64,000 nucleotides of DNA, from NCBI RefSeq assembly GCF_026191355.1, contig NZ_JAPHOQ010000010.1:124001-188000 (forward strand). The letters are read 5' to 3'. A program made the position numbers and the translations under genes. Source of the stretch: Legionella sheltonii. GTDB lineage: Bacteria > Pseudomonadota > Gammaproteobacteria > Legionellales > Legionellaceae. Every line of letters starts with the position of its first letter. Position 1 is the first letter of the stretch. Under the pieces are notes generated by a model. It was not told the DNA's origin, ran no database searches, and saw nothing but the letters and a program-made list of their open reading frames with translations. Shown here one piece after another: positions 1-8,634 of this stretch.

Positions 1-1
1 G

Positions 2-175
2 AATTGGGAGGGCGCTGGTTCAAAAAATAAGATCACGTTTTCAACTGTTCTTGGTCAGGCGATGAGCAATGGGCATTTTACCTTAATTAATAAAGTGACA
101 CATGAGCAAGTCACTGTGATTTTAAATCGACTAGGAAGAATAAGAGTCAGCAATAGCTTGTCGCTAGAGCGTTAA
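2..175 (+). CDS. C-terminal fragment of an unidentified protein, possibly a GspH/FimT-type pseudopilin
   Basis: An open frame enters from the left edge and ends at the TAA at 173-175, giving 57 residues with no start inside the window. The tail (GHFTLIN..., then VILNRLGRIRVSN) resembles the end of GspH/FimT minor pseudopilins, where a beta strand with a GR-R-V pattern closes the domain. That is a weak resemblance judged by eye. The stop lies 47 bases before ubiC on the same strand. Coding character is plausible; the family is uncertain. Confidence 0.4.
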   Translation, partial: NWEGAGSKNKITFSTVLGQAMSNGHFTLINKVTHEQVTVILNRLGRIRVSNSLSLER

Positions 176-222
176 TTTTGTAAGATCTTACTGATAATAT
201 TTTGTTTTAAGTAATACCATCC

Positions 223-762
223 ATGGCTATTAATACCCAATCTATTTTTACAATAAGTGCAAAAAGCTCCGAGCCTCTTACAGAGTGGCTCAATCATCAA
301 GCTTCATTAACTGATAAATTGCAGCAAATAAAGGGTGAGGCAAAAATTGAACTTATTTCCCAAGATTGGATAAATACAGATTGGTGGAATAAAAATTTTC
401 TACACATTCAAGATGAAATGGTTTTTCAGCGTGACATTATTATGAGAAGTCATGGTGTCGCTTATTGGTATGCCCGAAGTATTATTCCTAAAAAATGTTA
501 TGACCTCGATCCTGATTTTTTTGGACGTCTAAAAAATGAATCCATAAGAAACTTAATTTTTGATCAAGATAAAGTGTGTCGCGTACAATGGATTAGTTAT
601 CCCGCCGATCAACAATGTTTAGAGTATTATTGGGTTAAACGAACTTTGGATTCGGTTCATGGTGTACTTTGGGTCCGTCTCGCAGAGTTTTCATTTCAAC
701 AAAAGGAGTCATTTTATTTAGTTGAAATTATGTTACCTGAACTTGAGAGTTTGAATCAATGA
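223..762 (+). CDS. ubiC: Chorismate pyruvate-lyase UbiC
   Basis: The enzyme removes pyruvate from chorismate to give 4-hydroxybenzoate, the first committed step of ubiquinone synthesis, in the cytosol. The 179-residue protein is close to the usual 165-180. It shows the UbiC pattern of a LTDKL segment near residue 30, a region with R and W ahead of the YARSIIP motif near residue 82 (AR-x-x-P is typical), and an LxR-LAEFSF end. The next gene, ubiA, overlaps it by ATGA at 759-762, so the two are translationally coupled and act in sequence. No strong ribosome site is seen before the ATG; the start was chosen by length. Confidence 0.9.
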   Translation: MAINTQSIFTISAKSSEPLTEWLNHQASLTDKLQQIKGEAKIELISQDWINTDWWNKNFLHIQDEMVFQRDIIMRSHGVAYWYARSIIPKKCYDLDPDFFGRLKNESIRNLIFDQDKVCRVQWISYPADQQCLEYYWVKRTLDSVHGVLWVRLAEFSFQQKESFYLVEIMLPELESLNQ

Positions 763-1595
763 AATGGAATGCGTATTGGCGATTAATGCGCTTTGATAAA
801 CCTGTGGGAATTTTATTGCTATGGTATCCCACTGCATGGGCTTTGTGGCTAGCAAACAAAGGGGCGCCATCATTTAGATTGTTTGCCCTTTTTTTTGGCG
901 GAACGGTTCTTATGCGATCAGCAGGCTGTGTCATCAATGATATTGCCGATCGAAATATCGATAAGCATGTCGCTCGCACTAAATTAAGACCATTAACTGC
1001 TGGAGAAGTGACTTTACCCGAGGCTTTTCTTTTATTAATCGTATTGCTTTTAGCCGCATTGTTGATATTAATTCAGTTACCTCGAAATTGTTTTTATCTT
1101 GGATTAATCGCATTATTTGTTTCTTTACTCTATCCATTTTGCAAACGTTTTTTAGATGCTCCACAACTGATTCTTGGTTTTGCATTTTCTATGGGAATAC
1201 CTATGGCTTATGTCGCCTCAGGTTTCACGTTAACTATTGAATGTTTCTTATTATTTTTAATCAATTTTTGTTGGATCCTTGTTTATGACACCATGTATGC
1301 TATGGCCGATAAAGCAGATGATTTACGAATTGGGGTAAAATCTACTGCCATTTTGTTTGCTGATTATGATCGATTAATTATTGGCATGTTACAAAGTTTA
1401 TTTCATGGCTTATGGCTCTATTGGGGATTGATCAATCAAAGGAATTTATTTTTTTATATTATTTGGTGTATCGCCGGTTTTATCTTGATTTACCAACAAA
1501 AGCTTATCAAGAAAAGAGAGCCTCAGGATTGTTTTAAAGCTTTTATCGTAAGTGGGTACTATGGGGCATGGATGTGGTTGGCAGTTGCGATATAG
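759..1595 (+). CDS. ubiA: 4-hydroxybenzoate polyprenyltransferase UbiA
   Basis: An integral membrane prenyltransferase that joins 4-hydroxybenzoate to the polyprenyl tail in ubiquinone synthesis. The 278 residues contain the first Mg-binding motif NDIADRNID (about residues 68-76) followed by KHVARTKLRPL, and the second aspartate-rich motif near YDTMYAMADKADD, both diagnostic of UbiA. About eight hydrophobic segments fit the family topology. It shares the ATGA overlap with ubiC and uses its product. A run of about 190 bases without a gene follows, so this is probably the end of the operon. Confidence 0.95.
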   Translation: MKWNAYWRLMRFDKPVGILLLWYPTAWALWLANKGAPSFRLFALFFGGTVLMRSAGCVINDIADRNIDKHVARTKLRPLTAGEVTLPEAFLLLIVLLLAALLILIQLPRNCFYLGLIALFVSLLYPFCKRFLDAPQLILGFAFSMGIPMAYVASGFTLTIECFLLFLINFCWILVYDTMYAMADKADDLRIGVKSTAILFADYDRLIIGMLQSLFHGLWLYWGLINQRNLFFYIIWCIAGFILIYQQKLIKKREPQDCFKAFIVSGYYGAWMWLAVAI

Positions 1596-1711
1596 GTGAT
1601 TATAAATTTAGCGGAGGTCGCTGAATCGGGGCAATTGAATTCAAATGCAAGACGTAACATAAGGTTAATTTATGAATGCATCGACAGTCTTAAGCCATCT
1701 ATTTAGGACTT

Positions 1712-1741
1712 AAAAAAAGCCCGGCTGCTTGCAACCAGGCT
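1712..1741 (-). terminator. Intrinsic terminator of the lipoprotein gene
   Basis: Read on the minus strand, a 7-bp stem with one internal mismatch (AGCCTGG pairing with CCGGGCT) is followed directly by seven T. It sits about 45 bases beyond the stop of the minus-strand lipoprotein gene at 1784, the right place and orientation to end that transcript. Confidence 0.75.
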
Positions 1742-1783
1742 AGATTAGCATCACAGGATTGATTCATCCAAAAGTTGTCGCTA

Positions 1784-2170
1784 TTAAAATGTCTCACTTC
1801 CATTATCTGCGACAACACGTGTGTGTTTTCCATAAATAACAAGAATTTTTTGTTTTGTTTTAAGTCTGAGATCTTCGGACTGAACGACAGAAATAATTCC
1901 GCCAGAGTTTAATTTAATAACGTACTCAACACCGCGTGTTTGACTATAACCATTATCTACAAAACCATTGTTTGTATTTTTAGTCATATTATTCATGTTT
2001 CGATGTAAGTTCACTGGACGTTTAGAAATAATTGTTCCAGGAATTACTTTTTTAACTTTGCCAACTTCATTTGTATCATACTCACCGGGAGGCAATGCTT
2101 TGTTGCAGCTTATTAAAATAAAGCCAAAAAGTAGTATTAAAACAGATTTAAATAAGTTTTTTTTATTCAT
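1784..2170 (-). CDS. Small outer-membrane lipoprotein, SlyB/17-kDa antigen type
   Basis: A 128-residue protein with a lipoprotein signal: MNKKNLFK, a hydrophobic core, and a lipobox ending LISC near residue 23. The mature part contains GKVKKVIPGTIISKR and later GVEYVIKLNSGG and GKHTRV, the layout of SlyB/Pcp-like lipoproteins, although the usual glycine-rich middle is replaced by an Asn/Met-rich stretch. The start was set at the ATG ending at 2170, because a GGAG lies 10 bases upstream and the longer reading to 2218 would bury the signal peptide. It stands alone with its own terminator. The exact function is unknown. Confidence 0.7.
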   Translation of the reverse strand: MNKKNLFKSVLILLFGFILISCNKALPPGEYDTNEVGKVKKVIPGTIISKRPVNLHRNMNNMTKNTNNGFVDNGYSQTRGVEYVIKLNSGGIISVVQSEDLRLKTKQKILVIYGKHTRVVADNGSETF

Positions 2171-2260
2171 AGGGCTTAAACTCCAGTTAGGAACATGACC
2201 GAAATAACACCGAGTCATATCATCAATTTAATGTTTGGCCGCACGAAGTATAACCGAGAA

Positions 2261-3025
2261 TTAAATTATTTTTAACAGTTCATCTAACAAACTACTAGCT
2301 CCGATGCGAAACCAGCTTTTGTTAATTGGTTTGTCGATTATTAGTTCTGAGAGCGTTGCATAATTGTATGCATCTTGGGTTTTTTTAACACCCCCAGACA
2401 CTTTAACACCACAGTCTGCTTTTGCATCTCTAATCGCACTTAAAATCGCAAATACCGCAGATAAAGATGCACCTAAAGGTATTTTACCTGTAGATGTTTT
2501 AAGGAAATCGCAACCTGATGCAATGAGCTCTTTACTTGCATTGTAAATGCTTTGCATGTCAGGAAAAGCACCCGTTTCCAAAATTATTTTTAAAACAAGA
2601 TTGTGTTGTTTGCATGAGTTTGACACAGCATGACATTGGGCCAATGCTTTATGTTTCTGTCCTTGTAGATACAAATGATAGGGAAGGACATAATCAATTT
2701 CAGTTGCGCCTAATTGTACCGCTTGTTCTATCGAAGCAAGTGAGAAATCTAACTCATCCTTTCCATGAGGAAAGTTGATCACTGTTGCCAAGGGTATGGT
2801 ATTTTGCGAAGAACACTGTTCTAAATGTTGTGAGTAAATACATAGTGCAGCAACATGATTCAGATTGGCATTCTGTTTTAATTGAGATAATGAGTCATCG
2901 GTTGCCTGCTCATCTAATAGGGTGAGATCGAGTGTATGGATGAGTTGTTTGGCAGTTATCCCTCGATGAGGATAACTGCCAAGCAAAACTTGTATGACCT
3001 CGTTAAAATGGGTTTCTAACGTCAC
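2261..3025 (-). CDS. deoC: Deoxyribose-phosphate aldolase DeoC
   Basis: Cleaves 2-deoxyribose 5-phosphate to glyceraldehyde 3-phosphate and acetaldehyde, feeding nucleoside sugars into glycolysis. The 254 residues match the E. coli-type enzyme (about 259). The Schiff-base lysine is K176 in FLKTSTGK, and the second lysine motif VKVSGGVK follows about 30 residues later. It is the last gene of a cdd-punA-deoC operon; its ATG overlaps the punA stop (ATGA, 3022-3025). The order fits salvage of purine and pyrimidine deoxynucleosides. No phosphopentomutase (deoB) is present in the window. Confidence 0.95.
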   Translation of the reverse strand: MTLETHFNEVIQVLLGSYPHRGITAKQLIHTLDLTLLDEQATDDSLSQLKQNANLNHVAALCIYSQHLEQCSSQNTIPLATVINFPHGKDELDFSLASIEQAVQLGATEIDYVLPYHLYLQGQKHKALAQCHAVSNSCKQHNLVLKIILETGAFPDMQSIYNASKELIASGCDFLKTSTGKIPLGASLSAVFAILSAIRDAKADCGVKVSGGVKKTQDAYNYATLSELIIDKPINKSWFRIGASSLLDELLKII

Positions 3026-3861
3026 TTTAGGCTCGCAATGTATTGTTTTAGGATAAGATTTAGCTGCTCAGCAGCACTTTCTGCCATTGCAACTACTGAT
3101 TCATGACTATGAGCTGTTTTTGAAAGGCCAGTCGCGTAATTAGTTATCATGGCAATTACTGCCACATTCATAGAGCAGTGGTTAGCTACTAAAACTTCTG
3201 GAACGGTAGACATTCCTACTGCATCTGCTCCCCAAATTTTAAATGCCTTAATTTCTGCGGCTGTTTCATAGTGTGGGCCTAAAACAGAAATATAAACTCC
3301 TTCAGTGAGTTTGATTGAATTTTTTTCTGCAATTGATAATAAATCTAAACGCATCTGTTTATCATAGGCATTGTCTAAAGGATAAAATCTTGGACCAAAC
3401 TCATCATCATTAGGGCCTATTAAAGGGTTGCTTGGTTGCAAATTTATATGGTCAGAAATGAGCATTAGTTCCCCGGGCCCGACATCTTCTCTTAATGACC
3501 CTGATGCATTGGTTGCAATAAAATAGGTGCATCCTAGAAGTTTCAAAGTACGAACGTAGGTCTTAACCGTCTCATAGTTTTCTATACCTTCATACGTATG
3601 CGCTCGCCCTTGCAGACAGACAACACCTACGTTGTTCCAATAGCCAAGGATTAGATTACCGCCATGTCCTTGTACGGTAATTTTTGGAAATCCAGGTAAT
3701 TCATCATAATTGATACGTATAGAATTTTTTAATTCATCAGCAAATTTACCTAATCCTGATCCCAAAACCACAGCAATAGTTGGCTTAAATGAAGGATATA
3801 GTTTTTTGATATGGTTTGCTGCTAAATGAGCATAGTTCTGCTTGGTTGCAGTATCGGTCAT
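3022..3861 (-). CDS. punA: Purine nucleoside phosphorylase (inosine/guanosine type)
   Basis: Phosphorolysis of purine nucleosides to the free base and (deoxy)ribose 1-phosphate. The 279 residues carry the trimeric PNP signatures: VVLGSGLG near residue 32, a GHGGNLILG loop, QGRAHTYEG, ATNASGSL, and VLGPHYETAAEI followed by GADAVGMSTVPEV near residues 195-225. This is the PunA/XapA family, not the hexameric DeoD type. AGGA lies 8 bases before the ATG. It is 18 bases downstream of cdd and overlaps deoC. Confidence 0.93.
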   Translation of the reverse strand: MTDTATKQNYAHLAANHIKKLYPSFKPTIAVVLGSGLGKFADELKNSIRINYDELPGFPKITVQGHGGNLILGYWNNVGVVCLQGRAHTYEGIENYETVKTYVRTLKLLGCTYFIATNASGSLREDVGPGELMLISDHINLQPSNPLIGPNDDEFGPRFYPLDNAYDKQMRLDLLSIAEKNSIKLTEGVYISVLGPHYETAAEIKAFKIWGADAVGMSTVPEVLVANHCSMNVAVIAMITNYATGLSKTAHSHESVVAMAESAAEQLNLILKQYIASLK

Positions 3862-3879
3862 ACAAATTTTCCTATTATG

Positions 3880-4281
3880 TTAAGAGTTAAAATCAAATTT
3901 AAAAGCCAGCGGCAGGAGTTCATCAATTTTTAAGCTATGCAATATCGAATCTTTATTGCACAGATGGACTACGGTATCTGGTGTTGCAAACTCATAAATC
4001 CTTTGTCTGCACGCACCACAGGGTGAACACAATGCATTGGTTCCTGCAAGTACCACCATACTTTTAATATGCTGTTCCCCGGCAGAAACCATCGCTGAGA
4101 TTGCTGAAGTTTCTGCACATACTGCTAAACCATAAGAGCTATTTTCCACATTAACGCCTGTATATAGATTATCTTTATCCGTACAAATACAACAGGCTAC
4201 GCTAAATTTGGAGTAGGGTGAGTAAGAATGAGCAAGTGCTTGATATGCATTTGAAATCATTGTGGTAATTTTGGGATCCAT
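3880..4281 (-). CDS. cdd: Cytidine deaminase
   Basis: Zinc enzyme converting cytidine and deoxycytidine to the uridines. In the 133-residue protein the zinc site is plain: VCAETSAI (Cys and the catalytic Glu) and CSPCGACRQ (two Cys). Length and single domain match the small tetrameric class. I chose the ATG ending at 4281, with GAGA 6 bases upstream, over a TTG four codons earlier. It is the first gene of the nucleoside salvage operon, with punA 18 bases downstream. Confidence 0.93.
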   Translation of the reverse strand: MDPKITTMISNAYQALAHSYSPYSKFSVACCICTDKDNLYTGVNVENSSYGLAVCAETSAISAMVSAGEQHIKSMVVLAGTNALCSPCGACRQRIYEFATPDTVVHLCNKDSILHSLKIDELLPLAFKFDFNS

Positions 4282-4316
4282 AATAAGTCTCAATAAAATA
4301 GATACTATTTATTCAA

Positions 4317-5138
4317 TTATAAAAGACTATTGGTACTAAGACTATGTCCTCCTCCAATTTCTTCATGTTTCACTGCATCAATTAATTCAATGGAATTTGA
4401 AAATGATTTATTAGGTTTATCATTTGGACTAGAAAACAGGCTGCTCCAACAGCCTGGTTCTGGCGTATCAGCATGTTCCAGAGAGGAGGACGGACCAAGT
4501 GTATCGCCCATTTGCACATAACTACCAGGTACTGGGGCTGGTTTATGATCCCCAAAAGAGGAGTTTAGCCAGAACTCAAATGCTAAGGCACCCAGCCCTA
4601 CGCAAACGATCAGCGAAAAAATAGTAATGGGTATTGCCATAGGAGGAAATATAAATGTAAGAGTGGCTGCGATAGCGGTTACTAATGAGATAACAGCTGA
4701 TGTTGAAGCATAACCAAAATAAGCACTTTGTCGAGAATAAGAGGAATTCTTATCCAGTGGATTTTTTAATTTATGATATTCGCCAACGGCCCATACCAGG
4801 TTACCCAAAAAAAAGAGCCAAGCGGCTGGAGGGAATAGAGCTGGCAGAAAAACTGCAGCAATACTGAGGATTGTGGCACCAAACCCTATGAATGATGAAT
4901 AAAAAAATTGTTCTTTTATTTGGGCAAAACCATACCATTTTTGGTAGTGTTCTTTATGATCTGGATGAAGAAGGCAAGCTGTAAGCCAAGAAAGATATGC
5001 AAATAAATAGATCCCCAGCGAAACGAATCTGAAAATTGCTGACACAATTGGAAAAGGTAGATATTGGAGCTTTGAAAGCAAAAAGCCAGCGAAGAATAAA
5101 ATACCACTTGCTTTATCTAATTTCTGAGCTACGGTCAT
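4317..5138 (-). CDS. Orphan multi-pass membrane protein, candidate Dot/Icm substrate
   Basis: I do not recognise a family. The 273-residue protein has several hydrophobic segments: a pair at about residues 12-60, a pair at about 80-120, and a pair at about 140-190. A polar, proline- and serine-rich tail of about 75 residues follows. The last 20 residues include HEEIGGGHSLSTNSLL, with two Glu about 14 from the end and small or polar then leucine residues at the end; this resembles the E-block type of Legionella Dot/Icm signal. A membrane protein with a cytosolic tail is consistent with an effector but also with an ordinary inner-membrane protein. It stands alone between cdd and cpxA. Confidence 0.55.
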   Translation of the reverse strand: MTVAQKLDKASGILFFAGFLLSKLQYLPFPIVSAIFRFVSLGIYLFAYLSWLTACLLHPDHKEHYQKWYGFAQIKEQFFYSSFIGFGATILSIAAVFLPALFPPAAWLFFLGNLVWAVGEYHKLKNPLDKNSSYSRQSAYFGYASTSAVISLVTAIAATLTFIFPPMAIPITIFSLIVCVGLGALAFEFWLNSSFGDHKPAPVPGSYVQMGDTLGPSSSLEHADTPEPGCWSSLFSSPNDKPNKSFSNSIELIDAVKHEEIGGGHSLSTNSLL

Positions 5139-5242
5139 TCTAAAAATAGTCCTGGAGATTCTATAACCCTGTGCATTGTACCTTAATTAAACAGAAAAAA
5201 ATAGTTCGTTTTCAGACACTAAGAAGAGTTATCATTGATGTC

Positions 5243-6655
5243 CTATATGGTCATAAGAGAGTCTAATTCAGGTTTTTCGATTCGAACTTCACTCGTTAAA
5301 TTTGAATTAAGAATAATTCGTACAAGCAATCCTCCTCCCGAATTATTTAGAGCCATAATTTTGCCATGATGCATTTGAATCGCACGAGAGGCTATAGCCA
5401 AGCCTAAACCATACCCCCCAGTTTTTTTTGCTCTCGATGTATCTACTCGATAAAAAGGATTAAATATTCTCTCTAACTGATCTTCAGGAACACCAGGTCC
5501 TTTATCACTAATGTCGATGCATACGTGTTCTTTTGTTTCATCATATTTTAATGACACAGTAACCTGTTCAGCAGCCGGTGAATAATGCAATGCATTGCGA
5601 ACCACATTTTCTATTGCTCTGTGAATCAAACGTTCATCGATTAATAAGTGACAAGGCTCAATTACTCCTGCTTGGACTCTGGGTGTATCCTCACCTACCT
5701 CATAATTGGCATCTTCGATGATATGAAACAGAAGCTCCGAAAGATTGCTTTCAGTTAAATTAAGTTCAGTTGTTGATTTTTCTAAACGAGCAAAGTCTAA
5801 AACTTCTGTAATCAAAGCATTTAGACGAGAACATTCAAGCTCCATACGGTTAAATTCGGTATCTGCCAAATGTTGTGTTTTATTGCGCCCCAATTCAATG
5901 GCAATTTGTAGTCGGGCAAGAGGGGAGCGTAATTCATGAGAAATATCTTGCAGCAATCGTTCTTTTGAATTTATCAATCGTTCCAGTTGCTCTGCCATTC
6001 GATCAAACTCTTTACTTAACTGAGCAATTTCATCGTTATGATGGCCTCTTAAATGCCCGACACGCGTATTTAATTTTCCCGTTGCGATTGATTTAGCTGC
6101 CATGCCTAAAGAACGCAATGGCTGAGTTAAGTATCGTGATAATAAATAGCATATTAGTCCGCTGATAAATGTTGCTAAGATAAGACGAATCGCTAGACCT
6201 GCCCAAGGTACACCAACAAAATGATAGATAGGTTTTTCACTAACCGCTGCAAGACGATAGAATTTTCCTGAAGTGGATAAAATTTCATGACTGACTATGA
6301 GCTTTCCTGACTTTAAAATACCTTCACTTAATTGATCTTGAAGCAGATTTTCAGCAACTTTTTTGACATTTTCTGGCGCTACCTGTGTTCCAATAATTTC
6401 ACCAGTACTGGACAATAAATAAATGGACATATGACGAGAAATGCCTATTTTATTTAGCCATTTTAATAAAGCAGCTTGCCTGCCAGATTCATAAGTAGCA
6501 ACAGCTGCATTCGCATAGCTGTCCATAAAGAGTTGTTCTTGGGCGGGTAATGATGACTTTTGTACAATATGGCTGATGACCCATGCGGTAGTGAAAATAA
6601 TAAGTATGGTGGCAAGCCAAAATGAAATAAAAATTTTCCAATATAAACTACGCAT
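5243..6655 (-). CDS. cpxA: Sensor histidine kinase CpxA
   Basis: Inner-membrane envelope-stress sensor that phosphorylates CpxR. With the start at 6655 it has 470 residues: an N-terminal membrane anchor (about 4-28), a periplasmic region, a second anchor (about 152-175), a HAMP segment, a HisKA box DISHELRSPL with phospho-His at about residue 240, and an ATPase domain with the N box (NALHYSP), G1 (DKGPGVPE) and G2 (GGYGLGLAI). The start codon overlaps the cpxR stop by 8 bases, which argues against the longer reading to 6676. In L. pneumophila CpxR/CpxA are reported to control several icm/dot and effector genes. Confidence 0.92.
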   Translation of the reverse strand: MRSLYWKIFISFWLATILIIFTTAWVISHIVQKSSLPAQEQLFMDSYANAAVATYESGRQAALLKWLNKIGISRHMSIYLLSSTGEIIGTQVAPENVKKVAENLLQDQLSEGILKSGKLIVSHEILSTSGKFYRLAAVSEKPIYHFVGVPWAGLAIRLILATFISGLICYLLSRYLTQPLRSLGMAAKSIATGKLNTRVGHLRGHHNDEIAQLSKEFDRMAEQLERLINSKERLLQDISHELRSPLARLQIAIELGRNKTQHLADTEFNRMELECSRLNALITEVLDFARLEKSTTELNLTESNLSELLFHIIEDANYEVGEDTPRVQAGVIEPCHLLIDERLIHRAIENVVRNALHYSPAAEQVTVSLKYDETKEHVCIDISDKGPGVPEDQLERIFNPFYRVDTSRAKKTGGYGLGLAIASRAIQMHHGKIMALNNSGGGLLVRIILNSNLTSEVRIEKPELDSLMTI

Positions 6656-7328
6656 TAAACATATATCCAAAGCCACGAACCGTCTTAACTATGGGTTCGC
6701 CTTGAGGATTATCTCCTAACTTGTTTCTTAGGTTACTGATATGAACATCAATGCTGCGATCATAAGCGGTGTATTTTCGCCCAAGAGCATATTCAGTAAG
6801 CTCTTCTTTTGAGAATGCTTGTCCTGGTGACTTAATAAGCATTTCTAAAATATTAAATTCAGCATTGGTTAATTCAAGATAACTTCCGCCCATAGTTACA
6901 TGGCGTTTGGAACAATCAACAACAATATTATGTTGTTCAATGATCGGTCTTGAAGTGGGAATTTTTTGAGTACGTCTTAAGATAGCACGCAAACGAGCTA
7001 CCAATTCACGTGGATTACAGGGTTTCGGTAAGTAATCATCGGCGCCAATTTCAAGACCTACGATACGATCGATATCATCCCCCCGAGCAGTTAACATGAG
7101 GACAGGGGTTTCCAAATGTTCTCGAATTGCTTTTAATACCTCAAAACCATTTAATTTAGGCAGCATCACATCGAGAATAATGGCATCAAAAGTTTGATTT
7201 AAGGCCTTTTTTACGCCACTTTCACCATCATGGACACATACAGCGTTAAAACCCTCAGGCACCAAATATTGGGACAATAAATCGGTCAGCTCTGTATCAT
7301 CATCAATTATGAGAATATTACCATTCAT
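6648..7328 (-). CDS. cpxR: Response regulator CpxR
   Basis: OmpR/PhoB-class regulator. The receiver domain (about 1-120) has the acidic pair IIDDD, phospho-Asp D53 in LDVMLPK, and the switch Thr/Lys in LMLTARG and DYLPKP. A winged-helix domain follows (LTNAEFNILEML ... RSIDVHISNLRNKLG ... VRGFGYMF). The receiver is very close to E. coli CpxR over the motif regions. It begins 6 bases after corC and overlaps cpxA, so it is probably read from the phoL promoter as well as any promoter of its own. No cpxP-like gene is nearby. Confidence 0.93.
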   Translation of the reverse strand: MNGNILIIDDDTELTDLLSQYLVPEGFNAVCVHDGESGVKKALNQTFDAIILDVMLPKLNGFEVLKAIREHLETPVLMLTARGDDIDRIVGLEIGADDYLPKPCNPRELVARLRAILRRTQKIPTSRPIIEQHNIVVDCSKRHVTMGGSYLELTNAEFNILEMLIKSPGQAFSKEELTEYALGRKYTAYDRSIDVHISNLRNKLGDNPQGEPIVKTVRGFGYMFNA

Positions 7329-7334
7329 ACTTCA

Positions 7335-8165
7335 TTATGCCTTACGTTTATCAATACATTCCATTAACTTAATTCTTCTGGCATCTGCATTAATAATTCT
7401 AAATTCAAAAGAATCAATTGTAATGGTTTCCCCTCGTGAAGGTAAATGGCCAAAACTATTCATTACAATACCACCAATTGTATCATAAAATTCATCACTA
7501 AAATCTGCATTCAGTTGTTCATTAAATTCTTCAATGGGCATATGGGCTTTGACAATATAGTGCCCATCTTCATGTACTTTAAGGTAAGCATCTTCATCGA
7601 TATCAAACTCATCTTCAATATCGCCGATTATTTGTTCAATAATATCCTCAATGGTTACAAATCCTGAAACTTCGCCGTATTCATCCACAACAATAGCCAT
7701 GTGATTTTTATTACTACGAAACTCACTGAGCAGACTATCGAGACGTCGGCTTTCAGGAACAAAAGCCGCCAAGCGACAAATATCTAACAAATCAAAGGTA
7801 TCCAGATTAGACGATTGATAGCGTAGTAAATCTTTTGCATGGAGTATCCCAATGATTTCATCTGCATCTGCAGCAATAACTGGGAACCTTGAATGGCCGG
7901 TTTGAGTTACAGTTTTTATAATATCGCAGAACTCATCGTTTTGTTTAATACAAACCATTTGATTTTTAGGCAGCATAATATCTCGTACGCGCATTTTGGA
8001 AAATGAAATAGCGCCTTCGAGCATTGCCAAAGTTTCTGCACTAATAAGAGAGCGAATTTGAGCGTCCCTTAATAAACTAACAAGTTCCTCTTGGTTTTGT
8101 GGTTCTCCTTGTAAAAACTGTTTAAAGCGAGCAAACCACGTACTATTATCTTCCTCTTTATTCAA
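7335..8165 (-). CDS. corC: CorC/HlyC-family CBS-domain protein
   Basis: Soluble member of the CorC family, associated with Mg/Co efflux or ion homeostasis. Order of domains in about 276 residues: a short N-terminus, two CBS domains (beginning at RVRDIMLPKNQM and about FVPESRRLDSLL), an acidic linker GDIEDEFDIDED, and the C-terminal CorC/HlyC transporter-associated domain (IGGIVMNSFGHLP...). It starts with TTG: the one at 8165 has AGAGGG 8 bases upstream, better than the TTG at 8171 only 2 bases from it. It overlaps ybeY. No membrane segments are present. Confidence 0.88.
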   Translation of the reverse strand: MNKEEDNSTWFARFKQFLQGEPQNQEELVSLLRDAQIRSLISAETLAMLEGAISFSKMRVRDIMLPKNQMVCIKQNDEFCDIIKTVTQTGHSRFPVIAADADEIIGILHAKDLLRYQSSNLDTFDLLDICRLAAFVPESRRLDSLLSEFRSNKNHMAIVVDEYGEVSGFVTIEDIIEQIIGDIEDEFDIDEDAYLKVHEDGHYIVKAHMPIEEFNEQLNADFSDEFYDTIGGIVMNSFGHLPSRGETITIDSFEFRIINADARRIKLMECIDKRKA

Positions 8166-8634
8166 GTTCAATACCCTCTGCGTCGTAAGGATTAGGAAAC
8201 CCCAGTTCCGCTAACAATTTAATTTCAATAGCTTGCATTATCGTTGCTTCATCATCCTTAATGTGATCATAGCCCAATAAATGCAATATTCCATGAATCA
8301 AAATCAATGCCCAATGGGCTTCCAAAGTTTTATTAAGCTGTTTACTTTCTTCTACTAATACCTGCGGGCAAATAACAACATCACCTAAGAGAGGGCATTC
8401 AAGTTGTATTTCAGGAGGCAAAGCACTGGGAAATGACAGTACATTTGTTGTTTTATTTTGTTTTCTGTAGGTGTGATTTAAGTAGATCATCTCTTCTGGT
8501 GTAACGAGACGAATGGTCAGTTCAGCATCTTTTTGATTATCCCTCAAAGCCAGGTGTGCTAGACGTGTTAATTCGTCTTCACTAACAGGTAAGGATTCAT
8601 CAGTTGCATTTTGAATATCAATATAATAACTCAT
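8158..8634 (-). CDS. ybeY: Endoribonuclease / rRNA maturation factor YbeY
   Basis: Metal-dependent single-strand RNase needed for 16S rRNA 3'-end maturation and ribosome quality control. The 158-residue protein has the diagnostic zinc motif HGILHLLGYDH (H-x3-H-x5-H) near residue 115, preceded by the NVLSFPS strand. It lies between phoL, whose stop shares one base with this start (TAATG), and corC, the standard bacterial order. Confidence 0.95.
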   Translation of the reverse strand: MSYYIDIQNATDESLPVSEDELTRLAHLALRDNQKDAELTIRLVTPEEMIYLNHTYRKQNKTTNVLSFPSALPPEIQLECPLLGDVVICPQVLVEESKQLNKTLEAHWALILIHGILHLLGYDHIKDDEATIMQAIEIKLLAELGFPNPYDAEGIELE

